NCBI GenBank assembly: GCA_038137215.1
Contig: JAYQBG010000014.1
Span: 1 to 64,000 of the forward strand
Length of the DNA: 64,000 nucleotides
Direction: 5' to 3'
From: JABJAG01 sp038137215
GTDB taxonomy: Bacteria; Pseudomonadota; Alphaproteobacteria; UBA6615
In this document: piece after piece, positions 53,830 through 62,857 of the stretch
Layout: every line of letters begins with the position of its first letter
Numbering within the stretch: the first letter of the stretch is position 1
Position numbers and translations under genes: made by a program
Notes under the pieces: model-generated
Databases searched by the model: none
The model's input: only the letters and a program-made list of their open reading frames with translations
What the model was told of the DNA's origin: nothing

Positions 53830-56565
53830 TCACGCCGCGCTCAGTCTCTCAAGCGCGCTTTCCAGCTTGGCCTTGGCGTCGCTCGCATCGCTGCGGCGTT
53901 CGTACTGTTCGGCCACCACGTCTTCCGGCGCCTTGGCGAGGAAGTTCTCGTTGGCGAGCTTCTTGTCGTAGCCGCTGATCTCCTCGGCCAGCTTGTCGAT
54001 CTCCTTCGACAGGCGCGCCCGTTCGGCATCCAGATCGATCACATCGGCAAGCGGCAGCGCCAGCGTGGCCTCATCGAGCACCGTCTGCACAGCACCGGCG
54101 GGCAAGTCCGTATCGATCGCGACCTCGGCGATGCGGGCTAGGCTCAGAATTTGGCCTTCATTCGCCGCCAGACGCGCCTTGGTCTGATCGGATGCGCCCC
54201 GCAGGATCGCGGGAATGCGCGCGCCCGCGGGCACATTGAGTTCGCTGCGCACCGTGCGCACCTCGGTGATGAAGCGCACCGCCCAGTCGAGCTCGGCCCT
54301 GGCGCCCTCGTTGACCGGCGCGATGTCGCTGCCCGGCCAGGACGCGTGGATCAACATCCCCTGCCCGTCGCCGAAGGACTCCCAGAGTTCCTCGGTGATG
54401 AACGGCATGAACGGATGCAGGATCTTCAGGATCTGCTGCAGCACCCAGCCCGCCGTGGCACGGGTCTCGGTCTTGGCCGCTTCATCGTCGCCCTGCAGGA
54501 TCGGCTTGGCAAATTCCACATACCAGTCGCAGAAGGTGTGCCAGGTGAACTGATAGATCGCGCCCGCTGCCTGATCGAATTTGTACTCCTCCAGTGCCTG
54601 ATGGACGGTGCCCGCCGTCTCGGCAACGCCGCCGGCGATCCATTTGTTCAGGGTCAGGTTCACCGCGGCCGGATCGAAGTCCGCCGGGGCTGCACATTCG
54701 TTCATCTGACAGAAGCGCGCGGCATTCCAGAGCTTGGTGCCGAAGTTCCGGTAGCCCTGCACGCGTGAGGTCGCGAGCTTGATGTCGCGCCCCATGGCGG
54801 CCATGGCCGTCAGGGTGAAACGCAGGGCATCGGCGCCGTATTCGTCGATGATCTCAAGCGGGTCGATCACGTTGCCCTTCGACTTGGACATCTTCGCGCC
54901 CTTCTCATCCCGGACGAGCGCGTGGATATACACATCGGAGAACGGCACCTCGTCCATGAAGTGCAATCCCGCCATCATCATCCGGGCAACCCAGAAAAAG
55001 ATGATGTCGAAACCGGTAACAAGCGTGCTGGTCGGATAGTAGCGCGCGACCTCCGGCGTCTCGTCGGGCCAGCCGAGGGTCGAGAACGGCCAGAGCGCCG
55101 AGGAAAACCAGGTGTCGAGCACATCGGGATCGCGCTCGAGGGGCTTGTCCTCGCCATAATGGGCCTTCGCCGCTTCACGAGCGGCCTCTTCGCTCTCGGC
55201 AACAAAGACTTCGCCATCCGGGCCGTACCAGGCCGGGATCTGGTGTCCCCACCAGAGCTGGCGCGAGATACACCAGGGCTGGATGTTGCGCAACCATTCG
55301 AAATAGGTTTTCGACCAGTTCTCGGGCACGAACCGTGTCTTGCCCTGTTCGACCGCCTCGACGGCGGGTTTGGCGAGCGTTTCCGCATCCACATACCACT
55401 GGTCGGTCAGCCAGGGCTCGATCACGACATCGGAGCGGTCGCCGAATGGCACGGTGTGCTTGTGGGGCTCGATCTCGGCAAGCAGACCGCGCTCTTCCAT
55501 CTCGGCGACAATCGCCTTGCGGGCTTCGAAACGGTCGAGGCCGTCATACTTGGCAATCGCCGCGTCCGGGTCGCCCCATTCGCCGGTGCTGGCGCCGGAG
55601 CGGAACTCGTCGGTGTCGATGGTGACGTTCGCGGACGCATCGAGGACGTTGATGGTGTCCAGACCGCCGCGCCTGCCGACCTCGAAATCGTTGAAGTCAT
55701 GGGCGGGCGTGATCTTTACCGCGCCGGAGCCCTGTTCCGGGTCAGCAAAAGTGTCGGCCACGATTTTCAGCTTGCGACCTACGATGGGCAGGATCGCATG
55801 CTTGCCGATCACATCGGTCCAGCGTTCATCATCGGGATGCACCGCCACGCCGGTATCACCCAGCATGGTTTCCGGCCGGGTTGTGGCCACGGTGATGAAA
55901 CGGCCCTCTTCGCCCTCAATCGGATATTTGAAGTACCAGAGATTGCCGTCGGTCTCCTTCTGCACCACTTCCAGATCGGAAATTGCGGTGTGCAGTTTCG
56001 GGTCCCAGTTAACCAGCCGCTTGTCCTTGTAGATCAGGCCCTCGCGGTGCAGCTCGACGAACACCTTGAGGACCGCACGGGATAATCCCTCGTCCATGGT
56101 GAAGCGCTCGCGCGACCAGTCGCAGGATGCGCCAAGACGTTTGAGCTGGTTGATGATCGTCCCGCCGGATTCCTCTTTCCACTCCCAGACTTTGTCGAGA
56201 AAGTCTTCGCGCCCGATGAGGTTCTCATTACGGTCGTCCAGACGCCGTCCACGGTCGAGTACAATCCCCTGCTCGCCCAGCTGACGCTCGACCACCATCT
56301 GGGTGGCGATTCCCGCATGGTCGGTTCCCGGCTGCCAGAGCACGTCATTGCCCTGCATGCGTTTCCAGCGGCAAAGCAGATCCTGCAGCGTGTTGTTGAG
56401 AGCATGTCCCATATGAAGGCTGCCGGTGACGTTCGGCGGCGGGATCACGATGGTGTAGGTCGCATTCTCGGTGCGGCCGCACGCGAAGGCGTCCGACGCC
56501 TCCCAGCGTTCATACAACCGCCCTTCGATCTCTGCGGGCGCATAGGTTTTTTCGAGCGTCGTCAT
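53830..56565 (-). CDS. valS: Valyl-tRNA synthetase
   Basis: ValRS (911 residues) charges tRNA-Val and edits threonine. HIGH motif VTGSLHMGHALNNT, KMSKS motif GAKMSKSKGNVIDP, editing domain with ATTRPETMLGDTGVAVHP, and the C-terminal coiled coil (LDAERARLSKEIDKLAEEI). Length normal. Downstream of popZ, an arrangement usual in alphaproteobacteria. Confidence 0.96.
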   Translation of the reverse strand: MTTLEKTYAPAEIEGRLYERWEASDAFACGRTENATYTIVIPPPNVTGSLHMGHALNNTLQDLLCRWKRMQGNDVLWQPGTDHAGIATQMVVERQLGEQGIVLDRGRRLDDRNENLIGREDFLDKVWEWKEESGGTIINQLKRLGASCDWSRERFTMDEGLSRAVLKVFVELHREGLIYKDKRLVNWDPKLHTAISDLEVVQKETDGNLWYFKYPIEGEEGRFITVATTRPETMLGDTGVAVHPDDERWTDVIGKHAILPIVGRKLKIVADTFADPEQGSGAVKITPAHDFNDFEVGRRGGLDTINVLDASANVTIDTDEFRSGASTGEWGDPDAAIAKYDGLDRFEARKAIVAEMEERGLLAEIEPHKHTVPFGDRSDVVIEPWLTDQWYVDAETLAKPAVEAVEQGKTRFVPENWSKTYFEWLRNIQPWCISRQLWWGHQIPAWYGPDGEVFVAESEEAAREAAKAHYGEDKPLERDPDVLDTWFSSALWPFSTLGWPDETPEVARYYPTSTLVTGFDIIFFWVARMMMAGLHFMDEVPFSDVYIHALVRDEKGAKMSKSKGNVIDPLEIIDEYGADALRFTLTAMAAMGRDIKLATSRVQGYRNFGTKLWNAARFCQMNECAAPADFDPAAVNLTLNKWIAGGVAETAGTVHQALEEYKFDQAAGAIYQFTWHTFCDWYVEFAKPILQGDDEAAKTETRATAGWVLQQILKILHPFMPFITEELWESFGDGQGMLIHASWPGSDIAPVNEGARAELDWAVRFITEVRTVRSELNVPAGARIPAILRGASDQTKARLAANEGQILSLARIAEVAIDTDLPAGAVQTVLDEATLALPLADVIDLDAERARLSKEIDKLAEEISGYDKKLANENFLAKAPEDVVAEQYERRSDASDAKAKLESALERLSAA

Positions 56566-56694
56566 CGCCTGGAACCGGAACTATCGTTGTCTGTGGTCGT
56601 AACACAGCGTTACGCAGCACGGTTTAGCGAAGCGCAGCCAACACGGCTAGACCCCTTTCGGACCCTGACCGTACAAATTCACAAAGCGGTGGAC

Positions 56695-57294
56695 TTACTT
56701 CTTGACCCGATCGGCGATCCGTTCGACCTCTTCGCGCACAATGCGTTCAACAATATCCGTCAGATTGGCATCGAGCCAGTCCTTGAGGACCGGACGCAGC
56801 AACTCGCGCACCAGGTCTTCGAGCGTCTTGTCTCCGTTACCGACCCGAGCTGTCGAAGCCAGTGCGGCGGTCAACCCGGCCATGGTGGCGACACTGGCCG
56901 CCTCGACAGCATCAGAGACGAGCTTGTCGTCATCCTCCGGCGCTTCGGGTTCGGGCTCGAAATCCGTCTCCGGTTCCAGCTCTGGTTCAGGTTCAGGCTC
57001 TGGTTCCGGCTCGGGTTCAGGCTCTGATTCCGGTTCAGATTCCAACTCGGGTTCAGGCTCTGGTTCGGGCTCCGGCTCATCTTCGATCGCATCGGTCAAC
57101 TCCAGGATATCGTCATCGATATCCTCGACCGGTTCGGATTCCGGCTCCGCAGAAACCGCCTCTTCTCCTTCCGCAGAAGGCTCAGCGGACTCGCCGTCGG
57201 CAATCTCTTCGCCATCCTCCGAAATAATCCGGCGGATCGACGCGAGGATTTCCTCCATCGAAGGTTCTTGCTGGTCAGCACTCGAATCGCTCAT
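56695..57294 (-). CDS. PopZ-like polar organising protein (DUF2497)
   Basis: This 199-residue protein has the PopZ design: N-terminal helix QEPSMEEILASIRRIIS that recruits partners, a disordered acidic linker, and a C-terminal oligomerisation module (KTLEDLVRELLRPVLKDWLDANL). The linker holds a long run of Glu-Pro and Glu-Ser pairs (about residues 60-125), more repetitive than in Caulobacter. PopZ builds a polar condensate that anchors the chromosome origin. I prefer ATG 57294 (MSDSSADQ) over 57303. Followed by valS. Confidence 0.88.
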   Translation of the reverse strand: MSDSSADQQEPSMEEILASIRRIISEDGEEIADGESAEPSAEGEEAVSAEPESEPVEDIDDDILELTDAIEDEPEPEPEPEPELESEPESEPEPEPEPEPEPEPELEPETDFEPEPEAPEDDDKLVSDAVEAASVATMAGLTAALASTARVGNGDKTLEDLVRELLRPVLKDWLDANLTDIVERIVREEVERIADRVKK

Positions 57295-57413
57295 GGCGCC
57301 CATAACCGCAGAAAATGGTTAACGTAAACTGAATTCAGTCTAAAAACGCGGGCGAGTCAACGCGAGCGTAAATCGTCGATAACGGTAGCATTGCAATCAG
57401 TTAGACGGTTGTT

Positions 57414-58835
57414 CTACTTCCGGTCGTAAAGAATGCCGCCGCCGAAGAGCTGATCCTCAACCTCGTCGAAGTTGCGTGTCGGATCATACAGATCGACCGA
57501 CAATCCGAGATCGAGCGCGGTCAGGCGCCCGGTGGCGGAGAGAAGCTGATAACTTGTCACGATCAGATCACGCTGCGCCTTAACGAGACTGACCCGCACG
57601 TTCAGAAGTTCCTGTTCGGCATCGAGCAAATCGAGGACCGTTCGCGACCCGACCTGTGCTTCCTGCCGGACGCCCTCGAAAGCAATCTGCTGTGCGTCCA
57701 CGCTGGCCTGCAGCGATGTGATACGCGCGCGCGCCGACTGTAGGGCCGCCCAGAACGAGCGCGCCTGTTCCTGCGCCTGACGCGCTTCCTCGGAGAATTC
57801 GAGCAAACGCTGATTGGCCAAATGCTTCGCTTCGCGGATTCGGGAATACACTTCTCCCGATTGATACAACGGTACCGACAGGTTCAGGGTCACAGACCGC
57901 TCGGAGGTATGGGTATCAGAACCCAGAACGTCCTTATTCTCTTCTGCCTCGCCATTGATCGACAGGGCCGGCAGCAATTCGCCCGCTGTCAGGTCGATGC
58001 TGTCGCGCGCGGCACGCTCTGTGAAATCGGAGGATACCACGGACGGATTGTTGGTCCGCGCCAGTTCGATGGCCTCGTCTTCCGTCGCCGGCAGTCCGCC
58101 CGGCACTTCGGGAGCTTCCAGCACGCCGGGAACCCGTCCCACCACTTCGACGTAATCCGCGATGGATGTGTCCAGATTGCCACGCGCGGTTGTTTCATCG
58201 GCAATGGCGGTCGCCAGGCGGCTATCGGCCTGGGCCGTATCGGTACGTGTGAGTTCACCGACCTCGAACCGGTCGCGTGTCGCGCTCTGTTGTTGCTGGA
58301 GAACACGCACGTTATTCTGGCGTAGTTCCAGGATCGCGCGGTCCCGTTTGACGTTCATGAAAGCCGTGACGGCCTGCAGCAGAACATCCTGCTCGCGTGT
58401 GATCAGATCGGCGCGGCCGGCTGCGACCTGATTTCGCGCCTGATCGGTTTCGGCAATCGTGCGGAAACCGCGAAACAAGTTTTGCTTGATCGAGAGCGAA
58501 ACCGTTTGCGGCTGATCGGTGTTCTTGATGTCGAGCGCGTTGGAGGCAAATTCACGGTCGCGCTGGCGAATGCCGTAGGAACCGGTGACCGAAACCTCAG
58601 GACGCCAGTTCGACAATGCCTGCGGCACACTTTCATCCGTACCCCGCAAAGAGGCGCGCGCCGCTGCGATATCCGGATTGGTCTCATAGGTCAGCGACAG
58701 CGCTTCCGCGAGGGTCTCGGCCTGCGCCACAGGTATCGACAGGCCAATCGCAGCAAGCACGGCAAGAGCACTAATGCCTGACCGCAATCCCATCCGAAAA
58801 GTTCTTTTCCGCGAAGTTAACACATTGAGACCCAT
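57414..58835 (-). CDS. TolC-family outer-membrane efflux/secretion porin
   Basis: This about 473-residue protein has a signal peptide (SALAVLAAIGLSIPVAQA) and two OEP repeats: first ETLAEALSLTYETNPDIAAARAS, second LARTNNPSVVSSDFTERAARDS. The TolC-type conserved block GLRSEAQVGSRTVLDLLDAEQELLNVRVSLVKAQRDLIV region is in the C-terminal third (VRQEAQVGSRTVLDLLDAEQ). ATG 58835 or 58793 are both possible starts; the signal peptide fits either. It works with type I or RND exporters not encoded here. Follows the isoaspartyl methyltransferase by 61 bases, as in many alphaproteobacteria. Confidence 0.9.
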   Translation of the reverse strand: MGLNVLTSRKRTFRMGLRSGISALAVLAAIGLSIPVAQAETLAEALSLTYETNPDIAAARASLRGTDESVPQALSNWRPEVSVTGSYGIRQRDREFASNALDIKNTDQPQTVSLSIKQNLFRGFRTIAETDQARNQVAAGRADLITREQDVLLQAVTAFMNVKRDRAILELRQNNVRVLQQQQSATRDRFEVGELTRTDTAQADSRLATAIADETTARGNLDTSIADYVEVVGRVPGVLEAPEVPGGLPATEDEAIELARTNNPSVVSSDFTERAARDSIDLTAGELLPALSINGEAEENKDVLGSDTHTSERSVTLNLSVPLYQSGEVYSRIREAKHLANQRLLEFSEEARQAQEQARSFWAALQSARARITSLQASVDAQQIAFEGVRQEAQVGSRTVLDLLDAEQELLNVRVSLVKAQRDLIVTSYQLLSATGRLTALDLGLSVDLYDPTRNFDEVEDQLFGGGILYDRK

Positions 58836-58896
58836 AGGTTTTCTCACCAACGCCCCGACAAGGCAAAAGTGCCCGAGGGTTCGCCGAATTGCAAAC

Positions 58897-59559
58897 TCAG
58901 AATGCGAACGCCACTTCTTTCTCAAATCCCGGCAAGGGCCGCGTTCCGGCATCGAACAGAGCCCGCTTCGAAAGCCCCCCGCCGCTGCGGTGCATCAGGC
59001 AGGCACGGCCCAGAATGCCGTTCTCGGCCCCCCCCAGAACGGCAACCATACGTCCGTTCGGCGCAAGCTGACGTACGATCTCATCGGGCACTTCCTCGAC
59101 AGATCCGCAGAAAAACACCACATCATAGGGCGCCTGCTCGGCGTAACCGGCAATCATCGGACCTTCGACGACCGCCACGTTATCGATCCCCAGATGGTTG
59201 ATCACCATGGAGGCCTGCTCAGCCAAGCCCGCATCGCCTTCGACAGCGACCACGGGGCCTGCAAGACTGCCGATCAGCGCGGCGTCATACCCGGAGGCGG
59301 GGCCGACAACAAGAACGGAGTCTGCGGGCGTGAGTTCCAAGGCCTGCACCATGCGCGCGAGCACAACTGGTTCCATGAGGTACCGGCCTGGCGCAACTTC
59401 CAGGTCCTCATCGACATAGGCGATGCCCTGCCGGCTCTTCTCCACGAACATCTCACGCGGCAAGGCCGCCATCGCATCGAGCAAAAGGGCATCCGTGACC
59501 TTTGTGGGCCGAAGCTGCCCGTCCACCATGTTCTGGCGTACCGTTTCAAAATCGCTCAT
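58897..59559 (-). CDS. Isoaspartyl methyltransferase-like protein
   Basis: This 220-residue protein belongs to the PIMT family (FETVRQNMVDGQLRPTKVTD, a conserved opening in the alphaproteobacterial tolC-linked paralogue, then DSVLVVGPASGYDAALIGSLAG as the SAM loop). Compared with the surE-linked Pcm it has a modified glycine loop, VGPASGYDAAL rather than VGTGSGYHAAI, so substrate may differ. It heads a pair with tolC. Confidence 0.85.
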   Translation of the reverse strand: MSDFETVRQNMVDGQLRPTKVTDALLLDAMAALPREMFVEKSRQGIAYVDEDLEVAPGRYLMEPVVLARMVQALELTPADSVLVVGPASGYDAALIGSLAGPVVAVEGDAGLAEQASMVINHLGIDNVAVVEGPMIAGYAEQAPYDVVFFCGSVEEVPDEIVRQLAPNGRMVAVLGGAENGILGRACLMHRSGGGLSKRALFDAGTRPLPGFEKEVAFAF

Positions 59560-59714
59560 CGATCAGGGTCCTACGCGTTCGCAAAAATCACGACGACCTT
59601 ATAGGCCAGCGCGCGTCACGATGACAATCGCATCGGAAACCTTTCCAAGGGGTTTCCATCTGCTGCGATTTCTGAGATATGAAGCGCCCGAATGCGACTG
59701 TCCGCATTGGGGAG

Positions 59715-59788
59715 GGCCCGGTGGCAGAGTGGTGATGCAGAGGACTGCAAATCCTTGTACGTCGGTTCGATTCCGGCCCGGGCCTCCA
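59715..59788 (+). tRNA. tRNA-Cys (anticodon GCA)
   Basis: Acceptor GGCCCGG pairs CCGGGCC, the anticodon arm has loop CTGCAAA giving GCA, the T-arm is GTCGG-TTCGATT-CCGGC, and the CCA is encoded. Its 3' end borders the mobile region, as for a phage-type integration site. Confidence 0.94.
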
Positions 59789-59844
59789 ACCTTTCGCTCT
59801 TGCGAGCTAACGCACTGATCCCTTTGCAGTTGATAGGTTCGAGT

Positions 59845-60773
59845 TTAGCCAGCGCTGTCGCGCTTAGCTAATACGTTCTGGTCTAGTTCTAGTTTCGCAA
59901 AGCCTTGGCTTGCTAACCGGGGTCGGTTGACCTTCCGCGTATATGCCGCCGCTTGCTTCAGCGACGACCAGCCGAACATGGCCATGAGCTCGTTTTCGGT
60001 GGCACCGGCTTCCGCAGCGAATGTCGCGGCCGCCTTCCTGACGCCATGAGCCGATAGCCCTGACTCAAGGCCAGCGATGCGACAATCCTTAACGAAACGC
60101 TGGGCCAGCGATTTAACGCTTCAGGAATGTCCGCGCGACGTTGTGAGGTAAACGAGATCGCCGGTCGGCGTTGCGTCGATTACGTCGCGGAGCGGCTCGA
60201 GGATCGGGATGACGGTCGGCGCCTTGCTGTATCGCTCCCGCCCCTTTGTTTCGTGGAAATCGAGAAACCCGTCGCGCTCGTGCTGCGGCCCAAGGATTGC
60301 GGCGTCGCTGATTCTGACGCCGGTGTAGAGCAGCAAAGCGAGGCGTAGGTGCTCACGACTACCGTATCCCCAGCGGCGAAAGTATGCGGCGACGTCTTCG
60401 CGCGTCCATGTGCGATGCCCGTCGGGATTGCTGCGGAGCTGCTTCTTGACCTCAACGACGCGGCGATCCCTTGCGACGTTAACCTCGAGGTGCCCACGGC
60501 TGACCGCGTACTCCAAGAGTCCGCGAAATGCTTTAAGGCGCTGACGCGCTACCTCAGGCTTGCCACGATCCGCTTTCTCGTCAACGAGCCTGATGACATC
60601 TTGCGCGGTGAGCTTGCGATAGTCGTCTCGCGCAATTGCTGGAAGGAACTGCTCGAGCACGTTGCGTCGAGCTCGCTGCGTTGATGGATGCAGCTCGGTA
60701 AATCCGTGCCAGGCGTAATACTGCGAGGCGAGCCAACGGTACGTGTGTCGAGCCGCCTCGTCGTCGCCTGGCC
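59845..60773 (-). pseudogene. Tyrosine recombinase (integrase), truncated and with an in-frame stop
   Basis: The catalytic domain is recognisable: LLLYTGVRISDAAIL (first Arg), then SAHGVRKAAATFAAEAGAT (His-x-x-Arg), FGWSSLKQAAAYTRK (Trp and nucleophile Tyr). An in-frame TGA at 60121-60123 splits the domain. The N-terminal core-binding part (LASQYYAWHGFTELHPSTQRARR) is cut at about 60773 by an IS element; the true start is missing. Next to tRNA-Cys, so likely the integrase of the element that entered there. Dead by two lesions. Confidence 0.85.
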
Positions 60774-60797
60774 TGCCCCCGTTAAGTGGTCCATGGT

Positions 60798-61691
60798 TTA
60801 AGTCAGAGATTGGCGCGGTTTGACGTTCCGGCCGAAGCCATTATGAGCGTAGGCCGGAACGGGATTGGTGGGTAAGATCGCCTGCGGTGCGGGCGGCCTG
60901 TAACCCAGTGAACTGTGCGGTCTGACGGCGTTGTGGTGGTGTCGCCAGCGCTCGATCAGCACTTTAGCCTCCTTCAGGGTGTAGACGATCTCCGTATTCA
61001 GCAGCTCGTCTCGTAGCTTACTGTTGAAGCTCTCGTTGTAGCCGTTCTCCCAGGGCGATCCCGGTTCGATGAACAGCGTCTTCACGCCGATCCGCCCGAA
61101 CCATCCCCGCACCGCCTTGGCCGTAAACTCAGAGCCGTTGTCGGAGCGGATGTGATCAGGCGGACCATGCTGAACGAAGAGCTCGGTCAGGCAGTGGAGT
61201 ACATTGTCCGAGTTCAATCTGCGATCGACGACGATGGCCAGGCACCGTCTGGTGAACTCATCGATCACGGTGAGCATGCGGAACTTCCTGCCATCTTGGG
61301 TTCTGTCCATGACGAAGTCATACGACCACACGTGATTGGGCCAGCACGGCCGCAGACGGATGCAGGATCCGTCGTTGAGCTACAGCCTGCCTCTCTTCGA
61401 CTGCTTGCTTAGGACCTTCAGCCCCTCCCGCCGCCAGATGCGTTGCAACCGCTTGACGTTGACGCGCCAGCCTTCTGCTCTGAGCAGAGCGGTGATACGG
61501 CGGTAGCCTTAACGACCGTACTGGCTGGCCAGGCGGATGATCGCTGCCGTCAACGCTGCCTTATCGGCTCTGCCACGCGGTGCCTTCCTCTGGGTCGAGC
61601 GATGTTGGCCGACGGCAGCGCAGGCACGTCGCTCCGATACACCTAGCTTCTCTCGAAGATGATCCACGCAACGGCGGCGGCGGGCGGGGCT
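60798..61691 (-). pseudogene. IS3-family transposase orfB with two in-frame stops
   Basis: The frame contains the DDE core: WSYDFVMDRTQ (first Asp), RSDNGSEFTAKA (second Asp), ENGYNESFNSKLRDEL (Glu). Two in-frame stops: TAA at 61509-61511, where Tyr of YGRYGYRR is expected, and TAG at 61380-61382, where Trp of RLWLNDGS is expected. No shift in frame. Cannot produce a full orfAB transposase without readthrough. Confidence 0.85.
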
Positions 61692-61969
61692 TAGTAGTTT
61701 CCCTCCAGCGCCTCTTTCAAAATTAGCTTATCCAGGGTCAGATCGGAGTCAGCCTTCCGTAGATGGCCGTTCTCCTTCTCCAGCTCCTTCAGGCGTTTGG
61801 CCTGGTCGGTGCGAGGCCCGCCATACTCTTTGCGCCAGCGGTAATAGCAGTGCTCCGAGATCCGCAGATTCCGGCACACCGGGCCCACGGACTGGCCCTG
61901 CGCCAGGGCAACCTCGGCTTCACGAAGCATTCTGATGATCTTTTCCGGGGTGTAACGTTTGCGGCTCAT
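61691..61969 (-). CDS. IS3-family transposase orfA
   Basis: This 92-residue protein has a helix-turn-helix (YTPEKIIRMLREAEVALAQGQ, then VGPVCRNLRISEHCYYRWRKE) and a leucine-zipper-like part (QAKRLKELEKENGHLRKADSD). It is full length. Normally joined to orfB by a -1 frameshift near its end. Confidence 0.88.
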   Translation of the reverse strand: MSRKRYTPEKIIRMLREAEVALAQGQSVGPVCRNLRISEHCYYRWRKEYGGPRTDQAKRLKELEKENGHLRKADSDLTLDKLILKEALEGNY

Positions 61970-62037
61970 TCTGTCCTCCTCATAGGTCTAGAATGCGCCA
62001 AATCTCTCACTAAGTCCGGACCACTTTCAGGGGGGCA

Positions 62038-62857
62038 CTCCAAGATCCCCGTTTTCGTTGCCTGCTGCCAATCGCAGACAACAGACACTCAGCGATTGAA
62101 GCTAACTGGGATTTATTGACTTAGCTTTCGCGAGCGATAAGGAGGCGCTGGAACCATTGGCGAGATTGGGCTTTTTGACCTCTTATCGTTGCAAAGCAAT
62201 GCGCCGCGTGCCTGTCCGGAGTTTGGCGGGACGAGCTGCTCAACGGCGAACCTTCGACACGCTAGAGGGGGCGAAGGTACCTATCGAACGTTGGCGCCAA
62301 TACTACAACACCGTCAGGCCGCACAGTTTGCTCGGCTACAGGTTGCCCAAGCCAGACAAAATCTTGCCGCCAATGGCCGGATCAAACTATCCTCGCTGTG
62401 AATGGACCCGTAAGCAAGGGCAGATCAATTCCTCCTCAAACTGGGTCATTATTTTTATAGACCGAAAGGGGATATGGTGGCTCGGAAATGTCTTTCGGAT
62501 GAGGACCTAGTGAAGCTTTGCGTGATTGAGGACAATCTGGCCTGCGGCAGTGATGAACCGTTCGCCTGCCGTAGCCTGTTTGCCAGTGACGCAACGCACT
62601 AAATCTGATGCAAGCGGTTTTGTGGGATGGGAAAACGCAGCTGTCGGAGTTGCACAAACTAGCGAACGAGGATGCACGGTTGAAGAAGATCGTCGGGGAA
62701 CGCGAATAACAAATACTAACCTTGAAGGAAAGCCTGAACCACCTCGAGAGTATATTTCTAATTATATATCTCTTGCCGAGTTCAAATAGCTATACAGATG
62801 AGAACTTTAGTATGGTAAATACATTACCCTTCCCGATTTTCCGTCAAGGTAATTGAG
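62038..62857. other. IS debris and low-GC transition, no intact gene
   Basis: 820 bases without an intact gene. At about 62200-62400 lies a plus-strand fragment of another IS3 orfB C-terminus (RDELLNGEP, then a lost base, then GAKVPIERWRQYYNTVRPHS LLGYR). At about 62640-62710 a piece of orfA coiled coil (LHKLANEDARLKKIVGERE). GC falls from about 62700 onward. Confidence 0.65.

Larger units (their letters stand above)
60774..62037 (-). mobile_element. IS3-family insertion sequence (about 1264 bp)
   Basis: Outer ends read TGCCCCC and continue AAGTGGTCC on both sides (60774 on the left, 62037 on the right, inverted), with further similarity through GAGAT and GGCGC. Inside are an intact orfA and an orfB with two stops. 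The element interrupts the integrase N-terminus. I see no clear flanking target duplication. Confidence 0.8.

Noticed and set aside
32694..56565. T-box leaders before serS, argS or valS
   Set aside because: No room or T-box pattern; serS and argS lie inside operons.
56702..57322. Ser/Gly repeat protein on the plus strand
   Set aside because: It is the antisense of the PopZ Glu-Pro linker.
7085..61691. Genetic code reassignment of TAG or TAA
   Set aside because: Essential genes such as ssb and icd end in TAG at expected lengths.
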